From positions 16,199 to 80,198 of the forward strand of contig DVIR01000011.1 of the NCBI GenBank assembly GCA_018711085.1: 64,000 nt of DNA. The letters are read 5' to 3'. This stretch comes from Faeciplasma gallinarum. Lineage in GTDB: Bacteria > Bacillota > Clostridia > Oscillospirales > Ruminococcaceae. The position numbers and the translations under genes are program-made. Shown here piece by piece: positions 8,500 to 16,164 of this stretch. Under the pieces are notes generated by a model. That model saw only the letters and a list, made by a program, of their open reading frames with translations. It was not told the origin of the DNA and searched no databases. Every line of letters begins with the position of its first letter. Position 1 is the first letter of the stretch.

Positions 8500-9993
8500 T
8501 CACATTCCCGTGGTGGCTCTTGTATAGTCAAAGCCTCTGTCGGGAGTGAGCACGGAGCTTTTTGCCTCGAAGTATATGACTGCGTTTTTTGTGAGCGTCA
8601 GCTTTATTTCAAGCGTTTGGTCGGCGGCAAGTCTTTCAGAAGTCACAAGCGGCTTTGCCGCGCTCCTCAAAAGCTCCGCCTGCTCTTCTGACAGGCTCTG
8701 CGGCTCGCCCATGTCGTGCCAAAGCTTGAGCGGGTTGCAGGTCGCCTCGTCCACCGTCTTATAAACAAGCGAGTACTCGCCGCTCGCCGGCAGGGATATA
8801 TGCATGTTTATTGTCTCGTCCGCTCCCATCGGGCAGGCGTTCCACACAATGCCCCTATAGCCCGACTCGGTCTTTACTATTACGCTGTTTCTGTCCTTGT
8901 GTACACACTCTCCCGCAAGGTCCTTATAGAACTTGAAGGTGTAGAAGGTGGGCTTGGGTATGCATCTGTTTGCAACCAGTCCGAAGCCGCCGTGGAAAGG
9001 CGAAAACGGCACGCCCTGCTCCTCGAATATGTCGCCGAACGTCCAGTATGAATAGGACTGATTCACATCGCCCAGCCTTGAAAGCTGCTCGGCGTAAAAC
9101 GCGGCGTTTAAGTTTGTGTCATGTATCGGGCAGTTTGGTATGTAGGAGGTGTTTACCTCCGTCAGATGTATCGGCAGTCCCTTAAACTCCTCAAAGCTGT
9201 CCACTATGTCGCGGGTTGACTGCAGGTTTTCAAATCCCGCCTCTGCGTTCATCAGCTTTGCGTAGCCATAGTGCCCCTCATGCTCGGGGTTTTCGGTGGT
9301 GTAGTGATGCCTTGTGACAAAGTCGAGCTTTATGCCCTGCTCGCGGCAGAAGCTCAAAAATGCGCTTATCCACTCTCTGTCCCTCACGCCGCATATCGCC
9401 GGTCCGCCGACCTTAAACCTTTGGTCAAGCGCCTTGATTGCGTTGAAGGTCTCCTTGAAGAGCTTGAAGTATTCGTTCATATCCGCCTTGTACCAAAATC
9501 CCGGCAGGTTCGGCTCGTTCCACACCTCTATCGGGAACTCATACGCCACCTCGCCGTACCTTTGAACAAGATGCGAAAGCGTTGCGGTGACGAGTCCGCA
9601 CCAGCGGGAATAATCCTTGGGCGGAGTTGTGCAGCCCTTCCAGTAGAATATGGTCTGCTCGCCCGACGCAAGCTTTTTGGGCATGAATCCAAGCTCCAAA
9701 AACGGGCGTATGCCCAGCTCCTTATAGCTGTCCATCACAAGATCTAAATAGGTGAAGTTGTACTCGACTTTGGTCTCGCCGTTTTCCTCATACTCGTGAT
9801 ATATAGCCATGTCATCGGTAAAAAGTCCGTGACCTCTTATGTGCTTAAAGCCTATTTCCTTTTGGACGTAGCGAAGCTGTTCAAAGTATTCCTTTTGAAG
9901 CGCAAGGCCCATTCTTCCCGTTCCTATGCAAAAGTCCACCTTGTTGTTAAAAACCGCTCTGTCATTTTCCTTTACGTCTATAGATATGTTCAT
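8500..9993 (-). CDS. Glycoside hydrolase family 39 (beta-xylosidase-like)
   Basis: A 497-residue (beta/alpha)8 hydrolase that resembles clostridial and Thermoanaerobacterium XynB. The general acid/base sits in EVWNEPNLPGF and the nucleophile in HLTEVNTSY, the expected spacing for retaining clan GH-A enzymes. HIRGHGLF near the N-terminus and YWTFGDIFEEQG are also family-like. There is no signal peptide, so it should act in the cytoplasm on imported xylo-oligosaccharides. The C-terminal 100 residues form a beta-sandwich. The start follows GAAGGAGGAAGCGCA. No transporter lies beside it. Substrate could be another beta-glycoside or iduronide; xylosidase is the commonest activity. Confidence 0.88.
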   Translation of the reverse strand: MNISIDVKENDRAVFNNKVDFCIGTGRMGLALQKEYFEQLRYVQKEIGFKHIRGHGLFTDDMAIYHEYEENGETKVEYNFTYLDLVMDSYKELGIRPFLELGFMPKKLASGEQTIFYWKGCTTPPKDYSRWCGLVTATLSHLVQRYGEVAYEFPIEVWNEPNLPGFWYKADMNEYFKLFKETFNAIKALDQRFKVGGPAICGVRDREWISAFLSFCREQGIKLDFVTRHHYTTENPEHEGHYGYAKLMNAEAGFENLQSTRDIVDSFEEFKGLPIHLTEVNTSYIPNCPIHDTNLNAAFYAEQLSRLGDVNQSYSYWTFGDIFEEQGVPFSPFHGGFGLVANRCIPKPTFYTFKFYKDLAGECVHKDRNSVIVKTESGYRGIVWNACPMGADETINMHISLPASGEYSLVYKTVDEATCNPLKLWHDMGEPQSLSEEQAELLRSAAKPLVTSERLAADQTLEIKLTLTKNAVIYFEAKSSVLTPDRGFDYTRATTGM

Positions 9994-10037
9994 TGCGCTT
10001 CCTCCTTCATTATCCGCTTATACTGCCTATTTTATTG

Positions 10038-10066
10038 ATTATATCATGGTTTTTTTAAGATGTCTA
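10038..10066 (-). promoter_or_regulatory. Sigma-A promoter for the GH39 gene
   Basis: On the minus strand TAGACA (10066-10061) and TATAAT (10043-10038) are 17 bases apart. The -35 box overlaps the stop codon of the upstream spoVAC-like gene. Confidence 0.7.
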
Positions 10067-10513
10067 TAATTTTAAGCTGTTTATAACGAAATATATGACG
10101 CCCCAGAGCACTCCCGCGGCGGTTCCGTAGAGTATGACCGGTCCGGCGATTGCAAACACCTTTGCGCCCACGCCCAAAATCCAGCCCTCCGAACGAAACT
10201 CCACAGCAGGCGACACAACTGCGTTTGCGAAGCCCGTTATCGGCACAAGCGTTCCCGCTCCGCCGTGCTTTGCAACCTTCGGGTAGAGGCTGACGCCTGT
10301 CAGAACGGCGGAGAAGATTATCAGCGTCACGGATGTAAAGGCAGACGCATCCTCAGACGGCACTCCCGCAGCCTTGAAAAACTCGCATATAAGCTCTCCG
10401 GCGGCGCATATCATCCCGCCTGTCAAAAAAGCTTTCGGCACGTTTATCCACGGCTTTGACTTTCGGTATGCGCTCTGTGCGGCTTTTGAATATTCATCTT
10501 TTGATATCTGCAT
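10064..10513 (-). CDS. spoVAC: Stage V sporulation protein AC-like (SpoVAC)
   Basis: A 149-residue membrane protein of the SpoVAC/SpoVAE family, part of the spore inner-membrane channel for dipicolinic acid uptake and release. Features are PKAFLTGGMICAAGELICEFF (first helix, about 26-46), SVTLIIFSAVLTGVSLYPKVAKHGGAGT and the hallmark VPITGFANAVVSPAVEFRSEGW, then a last pair of helices. The start follows AAGGAGGATACTTCTC. In most spore formers spoVAC is next to spoVAD and spoVAE; here it stands alone between GH39 and an unrelated divergent gene, so it may be a dispersed copy. No convincing sigma-G promoter was found. Confidence 0.82.
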   Translation of the reverse strand: MQISKDEYSKAAQSAYRKSKPWINVPKAFLTGGMICAAGELICEFFKAAGVPSEDASAFTSVTLIIFSAVLTGVSLYPKVAKHGGAGTLVPITGFANAVVSPAVEFRSEGWILGVGAKVFAIAGPVILYGTAAGVLWGVIYFVINSLKL

Positions 10514-10653
10514 GAGAAGTATCCTCCTTAAAGCTAAAATCTCATGTTGATATGGTTTGCCGCGGCGGGCGATTTATTCGCACCGCTATTGAATTTGCCG
10601 CTTATACATGCTAAAATATCATAAATACATGGTCAAAAAGCGAGGCGAGACTC

Positions 10654-11658
10654 TTGGACGAAAAGAAAAAAGAGGAACTGACCGATAAACTCAAGCAAAA
10701 CAGCGAGCAAGACGACCTGACATCCCTTATACCATCCGACGACCTCGATTACGAGCGTGAAGAGGCGAGAAAAAGACATGAGGCGGAAGCTGTCCGCCAA
10801 AAGCGTGAGCAGGAGGAAAAGGAGCGTGAAAAGCGTGAGCGTGAGCAGCATGAAAAGGAGCTTCAGCAGCAAAAAATAGAGCTTGTAAAGCTAAAGCAGG
10901 GCATGACATCCGACACTATCAAGGAAGAAGGCCCGCATGAGAGAAAAAAACTGAGCTTCGGAGAATGGCTGTCTAACGTGTGGTATCGCTCAAAATGGCT
11001 GATACTCTTTGTTGCGGTTTTGATTTTTGCTTTCGGATATATAACCTACGATACGATTATAAGGACAAAGCCGGATTTGACGGTGCTTGTTTTGTCCGAT
11101 ACAAACGCGCTTTACGTGAGAACTCCCGAGCTTGAGGAGTTCTTTGAAAGCTACTGCGACGACATAAACGGCGACGGAGAGGTTGAGGTCTTGATATACA
11201 ACATATCCACCGACTACAGCGACCCCGCCACTGCATCGTCATATCAGGTGCAGCTCATGACGCAGCTTCAGCAGGGCGAAAACATGATAGTGATTTCTGA
11301 CGGAACGTCCGACTTTGCGGTGCATGATTTCACATCGGAGCTTGAAGGAGACTGCGTGACGCCTCTCGGAATAAGGCTGAAATGCCCGCTCACAACCGAA
11401 GAGCTCAAATGGGAGGCAATGCCCGACGAGCTGTACATGGGTCTCAGGGAGCCTGCAAGGCTTTTGTCCACCGAGGAAAGCGAGATGGAGAAGAACTACG
11501 AAGAGGCGCTTCCCACGTATATGAGGATATACGAGGCGATATACGACAGCCTGTACGGCGAAAGCGGTGAAAGCAGCGATGATGCCGCCGAAAGCGCGGA
11601 CAGCTCAGGCGATGATGGGCAGGAGCAGGACGCATCGCAAACTGACGCGGCGAATTAA
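10654..11658 (+). CDS. Bitopic membrane protein with N-terminal charged coiled coil, unknown function
   Basis: A 334-residue protein that I do not assign to a family. Residues 1-100 are extremely charged and heptad-like (blocks of KREQEEKEREKRE type) and should form a cytoplasmic coiled coil. Residues 110-135 form one membrane helix (WLILFVAVLIFAFGYITY). Residues 140-300 form an extracytoplasmic alpha/beta domain with a DxNGDGxxE loop (DDINGDGEVE) that could bind calcium, and the C-terminus is an acidic S/D/E tail. The start appears to be TTG at 10654, since the next in-frame ATG is deep inside the coiled coil; the upstream GAGGCGAG is a modest ribosome site. It is divergent from spoVAC. Confidence 0.65.
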   Translation: MDEKKKEELTDKLKQNSEQDDLTSLIPSDDLDYEREEARKRHEAEAVRQKREQEEKEREKREREQHEKELQQQKIELVKLKQGMTSDTIKEEGPHERKKLSFGEWLSNVWYRSKWLILFVAVLIFAFGYITYDTIIRTKPDLTVLVLSDTNALYVRTPELEEFFESYCDDINGDGEVEVLIYNISTDYSDPATASSYQVQLMTQLQQGENMIVISDGTSDFAVHDFTSELEGDCVTPLGIRLKCPLTTEELKWEAMPDELYMGLREPARLLSTEESEMEKNYEEALPTYMRIYEAIYDSLYGESGESSDDAAESADSSGDDGQEQDASQTDAAN

Positions 11659-11726
11659 AGCACGTGTGCAGTGCAGCGGGATGATAAGCGCAGTAAATCT
11701 TTTTAAAAATAAATTTAAAAAAAGTA

Positions 11727-11755
11727 TTGACAAGCCGTCTCTGTTGGGGTATAAT
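11727..11755 (+). promoter_or_regulatory. Perfect consensus promoter for the tRNA operon
   Basis: TTGACA (11727-11732) and TATAAT (11750-11755) are separated by 17 bases. A short leader hairpin (AGTCGCCT/AGGCGACT, 11761-11782) follows before the first tRNA. Confidence 0.93.
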
Positions 11756-11805
11756 GACTAAGTCGCCTGACAGAGGCGACTCAATTTTGAGGCGAAAAAT
11801 TTTAA

Positions 11806-11881
11806 GGAAGCTTAGCTCAGCTGGGAGAGCATCTGCCTTACAAGCAGAGGGTCATAGGTTCGAGCCCTATAGTTTCCACCA
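11806..11881 (+). tRNA. tRNA-Val (anticodon TAC)
   Basis: Acceptor GGAAGCT/AGTTTCC, anticodon loop CTTACAA on stem TCTGC/GCAGA, T-loop TTCGAGC and encoded CCA. Confidence 0.97.
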
Positions 11882-11968
11882 TATAAAACTTTCGGGTTAC
11901 AGCAAAAGTGTTTAATACAACGCTCATAACTTTGAGTTTCGTTAGATGTATTAGACCATTTGCACAGT

Positions 11969-12128
11969 AACTTTCGGGCGTCAGCCCGAAAGTTGTCACT
12001 TCGAGCTTTAGCTCGAAGTGTTAAGCCCGAAAGTTGTCACTTCAAGCTACGCTTGAAACGTTAAGTACTTCGCTAATGAACTTTCGAACGAAGTTCGAAA
12101 GTTGTTACTTCGGGCTAAAGCCCGAAGT
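11969..12128. repeat. Array of five hairpins between tRNA-Val and tRNA-Asp
   Basis: Five inverted repeats follow one another with short spacers. They are AACTTTCGGGC/GCCCGAAAGTT (11969-11994), CACTTCGAGC/GCTCGAAGTG (11997-12020), TTCAAGC/GCTTGAA (12041-12057), AACTTTCGAAC/GTTCGAAAGTT (12079-12103) and ACTTCGGGC/GCCCGAAGT (12107-12128). Loops are 3-4 bases. Stem sequences vary by paired changes, which keeps the fold, and linkers repeat the motif AAGTTGTCACTTC or AGTTGTTACTTC. Shorter degenerate relatives lie upstream (11888-11940). No open reading frame is present. Confidence 0.85.
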
Positions 12129-12132
12129 ATTA

Positions 12133-12209
12133 GGCCCGGTAGTTCAGTTGGTTAGAACGCTAGCCTGTCACGCTAGAGGTCGTCGGTTCGAGCCCGATCC
12201 GGGTCGCCA
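12133..12209 (+). tRNA. tRNA-Asp (anticodon GTC)
   Basis: Acceptor GGCCCGG/CCGGGTC, anticodon loop CTGTCAC, T-loop TTCGAGC, encoded CCA. It starts 4 bases after the last hairpin of the array. Confidence 0.96.
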
Positions 12210-12230
12210 ATATTTTTTTATAATGCCTTT

Positions 12231-12306
12231 GCCTCTGTAGCTCAGTTGGTAGAGCAGGGGACTGAAAATCCCCGTGTCGTTGGTTCAATTCCGACCGGAG
12301 GCACCA
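12231..12306 (+). tRNA. tRNA-Phe (anticodon GAA)
   Basis: Acceptor GCCTCTG/CGGAGGC, anticodon stem GGGGA/TCCCC with loop CTGAAAA, encoded CCA. Confidence 0.97.
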
Positions 12307-12311
12307 TAAAA

Positions 12312-12387
12312 GCGGATTTAGCTCATCCGGTAGAGCGCCACCTTGCCAAGGTGGAGGTAGCGAGTTCGAGCCTCGTAATCCGCTCCA
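12312..12387 (+). tRNA. tRNA-Gly (anticodon GCC)
   Basis: Acceptor GCGGATT/AATCCGC, anticodon stem CCACC/GGTGG with loop TTGCCAA, encoded CCA. Five bases separate it from tRNA-Phe. Confidence 0.97.
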
Positions 12388-12390
12388 ATC

Positions 12391-12464
12391 GGTGTCATAG
12401 CCAAGTGGTAAGGCGTGGGACTGCAACTCCCTGACCCCCAGTTCAAATCTGGGTGACACCTCCA
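12391..12464 (+). tRNA. tRNA-Cys (anticodon GCA)
   Basis: Acceptor GGTGTCA/TGACACC, anticodon loop CTGCAAC, T-loop TTCAAAT, encoded CCA. Last tRNA of the operon. Confidence 0.96.
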
Positions 12465-12465
12465 C

Positions 12466-12505
12466 ATTCACCTGTACGTGTATGCGTGCAGGTGAATTTT
12501 TTATT
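12466..12505 (+). terminator. Terminator of the tRNA operon
   Basis: ATTCACCTGTACG pairs with GCGTGCAGGTGAAT (one bulge) and is followed by TTTTTTATTTT. A second AT-rich inverted repeat (ATTAAGACTATT... with AATAGCCTTAAT, about 12556-12592) lies downstream. Confidence 0.88.
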
Positions 12506-12659
12506 TTGCTTACGCCTTTTTGCGCGCCTAAAACGCCGAGAATAATTAAGAGCGATTAAGACTATTAAGCTTTGCTTAAATAGCCTTAATAATTATTGAT
12601 TTTGCATGTTTTGCCGTATAAGATAAAGAAAACAGCTACTCTTAGAAGGCGGGGTAAAC

Positions 12660-13328
12660 ATGAAAAGGACAAAACTCAAGGTTGGAAATATAATTATATT
12701 TTCTTTGGTGTGCCTGGCTCTTGCCGCAGGCGTGATCTATTATGCGTACAAGTATAATTTCATTCCGCATAAAATGTATACAAACGAGGACTTCGGGATT
12801 GAAACGTACGTCAGCAGCACTGATAAGGACGGGGACGGCATAGACGACCAGACAGACATACTTCAAAACGTCAGGGCATACATAGCCACAGAACCAAAGT
12901 ACATGAGCAGATACTACGATACCGGATACCCGAATGATGAGTACGGCGTCTGCACGGATGTCGTGGCACAGGGGCTTTTGGGCGCAGGATATGACCTGAT
13001 GGAGCTTGTGTATGAGGACAGATGCGCTAACCCGAATGACTATGCCGACGAGCCGATTGATAAGAACATCGACTTCAGAAGAGTCAGAAACCTGCTTGCG
13101 TATTTCAGAAATACCGCAATAGAGCTTACATGCGACGTGCATGATATAGAACAGTGGCAGGGCGGCGATATAGTCGTGTTTGAGGGACACATAGGAATTG
13201 TTTCGGATAAGAGAAACAAAAACGGCGTGTGCTTTGTCATACATAACGGCTCTCCCATGCAGCACGGATATGAACAGGATATACTTGAAAACCGCAACGA
13301 CATAGTGGCGCACTTCAGAATATCGTAA
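12660..13328 (+). CDS. DUF1287 family protein (YijF-like, NlpC/P60-fold)
   Basis: A 222-residue membrane-anchored protein with an N-terminal helix at residues 9-30 and an extracytoplasmic DUF1287 domain. Family features are the DKDGDGIDDQTDIL segment (55-68), a putative catalytic Cys98 in GVCTDVVAQ and a His in FEGHIGIVSDKRN near residue 180, with a late IHNGS. The family is predicted to be papain-like cysteine hydrolases of the NlpC/P60 superfamily; a wall-peptide substrate is inference. The start follows AAGGCGGGGTAAAC. It is flanked by the tRNA operon terminator and its own bidirectional terminator, so it is probably a single-gene unit. Confidence 0.8.
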   Translation: MKRTKLKVGNIIIFSLVCLALAAGVIYYAYKYNFIPHKMYTNEDFGIETYVSSTDKDGDGIDDQTDILQNVRAYIATEPKYMSRYYDTGYPNDEYGVCTDVVAQGLLGAGYDLMELVYEDRCANPNDYADEPIDKNIDFRRVRNLLAYFRNTAIELTCDVHDIEQWQGGDIVVFEGHIGIVSDKRNKNGVCFVIHNGSPMQHGYEQDILENRNDIVAHFRIS

Positions 13329-13330
13329 AT

Positions 13331-13368
13331 AAAAGAACCTCCGCATGCTTTGCGAAGGTTCTTTTTTC
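13331..13368. terminator. Bidirectional terminator between convergent genes
   Basis: AAGAACCTCCGCA pairs with TGCGAAGGTTCTT, with A residues before and T residues after. It serves the DUF1287 gene (plus) and the membrane protein gene at 13380-14156 (minus). Confidence 0.9.
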
Positions 13369-13379
13369 GTTTTAAGTTG

Positions 13380-14156
13380 TTAACGCTTGCTGCTCGATTT
13401 CTTGCTCTTTTTCTTTCTGTTCTGATAGGGATAAGGACTCATGTTGGCTTTTGCCCTTTTGTTCTCAAGCGAAAGCCCGTACACAAACAGTATCGCGCAG
13501 ACTATCGCCGCCACACCGAAGGGAACCGCTATAAACCAGTAGGGAACGGTGTCCGAAGGCGTGGGGAAGTTGCCGAGTTTAAGGGTGTAACCCAAAACAG
13601 GACCCGTGATTCCGCATTGGTCAAGACCTGCTTCAAAAAGTTTCTCCTCCGAAGAGCTCATGTTCTTAAATCTTCCGTTGATCTCTATGATGTTGCCCAT
13701 GTATCCGGCTTCAGGGTCTTTGGCATATGCCAAATATGCGTCGATGACGTATTGCAAGTCCTCGTCGCCCCTCTTGTCCGCCTCTACAAGCGTTGCAACC
13801 TGCTCTCCGTTCGGAGCGTCAATGTACATGAGATAGTAATAGTCGGTCGCTGCCGCTTCCGATTCGGCAATGTATCCGAGCTGGGTCAAAAACTTGTACG
13901 CGCTGCCCGTCACATACTGCCCGTTTAGGTCTGACGAAAGATTTATCTCGGACAAACTCTTTACGTTTTTAGATTCTGCAACGTTGTGGTATATGCCGAG
14001 TATTGATGCAAAGGTTGGTATAAAAACTATAAGCGCAATTATTGCAGCGGCGAGCATTGTGTATATGCGGCTGCCTGAAAGAAATCTTTTGAGCTTTGTG
14101 TCCTCCGTCTCCGAAAAGACCTGTTCGTTTTCTTCTCTTGCTTCGAGTATATCCAT
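13380..14156 (-). CDS. Two-helix membrane protein with central extracytoplasmic domain, unknown function
   Basis: A 258-residue protein with an acidic N-terminal tail, a membrane helix (about 32-54), an extracytoplasmic alpha/beta domain of about 150 residues, a second helix (about 207-229) and a strongly basic lysine/serine-rich cytoplasmic tail (KKKSKKSSSKR). Similar proteins of unknown function occur in clostridia, but I cannot name the family with certainty. The ribosome site AAAGGAGAG is unusually far (16 bases) from the ATG, with a short AGCTTTTAAGCT palindrome between them. It lies downstream of, and in the same direction as, the ABC exporter genes, 109 bases away. Confidence 0.6.
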   Translation of the reverse strand: MDILEAREENEQVFSETEDTKLKRFLSGSRIYTMLAAAIIALIVFIPTFASILGIYHNVAESKNVKSLSEINLSSDLNGQYVTGSAYKFLTQLGYIAESEAAATDYYYLMYIDAPNGEQVATLVEADKRGDEDLQYVIDAYLAYAKDPEAGYMGNIIEINGRFKNMSSSEEKLFEAGLDQCGITGPVLGYTLKLGNFPTPSDTVPYWFIAVPFGVAAIVCAILFVYGLSLENKRAKANMSPYPYQNRKKKSKKSSSKR

Positions 14157-14265
14157 AGTCTTAGCTTAAAAGCTCTCCTTTCATCGGGAATAGTTAAATG
14201 CGGCAGGTATACCGCCGTTTTCGATACATCTGACTACATTACTATACCACAGCGCGCGCCCCGCG

Positions 14266-16164
14266 TCAATCATCAATCGAGTGCTCGAGGCTGAGCTGCT
14301 CCTTGTTAAATTGCAGCATGTACAGGTCGTAATACCTTCCCTTTAATTTGAGAAGCTCCGAGTGGCTGCCCTGCTCCTTTATCTCTCCGTGGGACAGGTA
14401 TATTATTTTGTCCGCCTTTCTTATGGTTGACAGCCTGTGCGCCACGATGAGAAGCGTGCCTATGTTCATCATCTTGTCAAGCGAATCCTGGATGAGTATT
14501 TCCGTCTCGGTGTCTATGTTTGCCGTCGCCTCGTCCAAAATCATGACCTCGGGCTTGTGAACTATCGTCCTTGCAAAGGATATGAGCTGACGCTGTCCCG
14601 ATGAGAAGTTGTTTCCGCGCTCGCGAACCTGCTCGTCAAGGCCGTGCTCAAGCTTGTTTATTATCTTGTCGGCGTTTACGTATTTGCACGCAGCCATTAT
14701 CTCCTCGTCCGATATGTCGTCGCGAAGGACTATGTTGCTGCGTATGGTTCCGGAGAACAAAAATACGTCCTGGAGCATCTGCCCGAAGTGCCGCCTCAGG
14801 CTTGAAATCTTTATCTTTTTGATGTCTATGCCGTCTATGAGTATCTGACCTTTTTGTATGTCGTAGTTGCGGCATATCAGTGACAGGATCGTCGTCTTGC
14901 CCGAGCCGGTAGCTCCGACAAACGCCACGGTTTCTCCGGCGTTCACCTTAAACGACACATCTTTGAGCACCCATTCGCCCTCGTCGTACGCAAACCACAC
15001 GTTCTTAAACTCTATGTCTCCGCGGCATGTTTTAAGCTCTATTGCGTCCTCTGAGTCCACAATCTGCGGCTTCATGTCCATTATCGTAAAGATCTTTTCC
15101 GCGGATGCGTATGCCGACTGCAGCCAGTTAAACTGCTCCGCAAGGTTTTGTATGGGTGTGTAGAACTTCGATATGTACATGTAAAACGTGACTATCGTTC
15201 CGCTCGTGATGACCTGCCCCAAAAACGGCGTGTCCTTTATGTATCCTCGTCCGCCGAGATACAGCAGGCAGAGTATAGACGCTATGTTGAGCATGTACAC
15301 AACCGGCCTGAATATTCCGAACACGAAAATCTGCTCGGCTTTGGCTTTTTTGAGACGGCGGTTGCGCTCTTCAAATTCGCCCATCTTCCTTTGCTCGCGG
15401 TTGAATATCTGTATTATCTTCATTCCGGAGAGGTTTTCCGACACAAACGTGTTTATGTCGGTCGTTCCGTCCTTCACGGCCCGGTATGCCTTTCTCGAAA
15501 ACTTTCTGAATATCACGGTAAAGAGTATTATAAACGGCACAAAGCACAAAACCATCAGCGTCAGGGCGTAGTTTACCGCCATCATCGCGCAAAGCACTCC
15601 GAATATCACAAAGAAGTTCTTCACAAGGTTTACTATGATGTTTGTGAACATCATGGATATCGCGTTGGTGTCGTTTGTAACCCTGGTGACAAGCTTTCCT
15701 ACGGGTATTGCATTCAGCTGTGCGTGCGAAAGGCTTTCTATGTGCTGCATCAGGTCGAGCCTTATGCTTGAAAGTATCTTTTGTCCGGTCTTTTGCAAAA
15801 CCATAGCCTGCACGTATGTGCAGATGAGCGAGACTATGAGTATTCCGGCGTAAACCGCAACCCTTGCAAAGAGCGCGGAAAGCTCAAAGTCATCCTTTAT
15901 CATCTCTTCTATGTCTCCGATTATGAGCGGGGACATGATGTCGTAAGCCACCGAGAAGAGCATGACAAACAAAACAAGTATAAAGCTCTTGGCGTGAGGC
16001 TTGGCGTACTTTAAGAGCCTGACGGTTATCTCGCCGTCCGGCATGTTTCTGTCAAAGCCAAGCGCAGCTTTTTTGTCCTTGATCGCAGCGTACGCCGCTA
16101 TGAATATCACCGAAAGCACGCCTACAACTGCGCCTACGGCTATCAAAGGATAAAACTCATGCAT
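14266..16164 (-). CDS. ABC exporter half-transporter, consensus-site subunit (BmrD/YheH-like)
   Basis: A 632-residue type IV ABC half-transporter with six membrane helices (about 1-310) fused to an ATPase. Walker A is GATGSGKTT, the signature is FSSGQRQLISFARTI (SSGQ in place of SGGQ) and Walker B is VMILDEATANID with the catalytic glutamate intact. It pairs with the upstream half-transporter, whose glutamate is replaced. The true start is the ATG at 16164, with GGAGG 7-9 bases before it; it lies inside the last codons of the upstream gene (8-base overlap, ATGCATGA), indicating translational coupling. The substrate is unknown; drugs or peptides are typical. Confidence 0.92.
   Translation of the reverse strand: MHEFYPLIAVGAVVGVLSVIFIAAYAAIKDKKAALGFDRNMPDGEITVRLLKYAKPHAKSFILVLFVMLFSVAYDIMSPLIIGDIEEMIKDDFELSALFARVAVYAGILIVSLICTYVQAMVLQKTGQKILSSIRLDLMQHIESLSHAQLNAIPVGKLVTRVTNDTNAISMMFTNIIVNLVKNFFVIFGVLCAMMAVNYALTLMVLCFVPFIILFTVIFRKFSRKAYRAVKDGTTDINTFVSENLSGMKIIQIFNREQRKMGEFEERNRRLKKAKAEQIFVFGIFRPVVYMLNIASILCLLYLGGRGYIKDTPFLGQVITSGTIVTFYMYISKFYTPIQNLAEQFNWLQSAYASAEKIFTIMDMKPQIVDSEDAIELKTCRGDIEFKNVWFAYDEGEWVLKDVSFKVNAGETVAFVGATGSGKTTILSLICRNYDIQKGQILIDGIDIKKIKISSLRRHFGQMLQDVFLFSGTIRSNIVLRDDISDEEIMAACKYVNADKIINKLEHGLDEQVRERGNNFSSGQRQLISFARTIVHKPEVMILDEATANIDTETEILIQDSLDKMMNIGTLLIVAHRLSTIRKADKIIYLSHGEIKEQGSHSELLKLKGRYYDLYMLQFNKEQLSLEHSIDD

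Noticed and set aside
11969..12128. CRISPR-like array
   Set aside because: The units are hairpins with different stems and no regular unique spacers, and there are no cas genes in the window.
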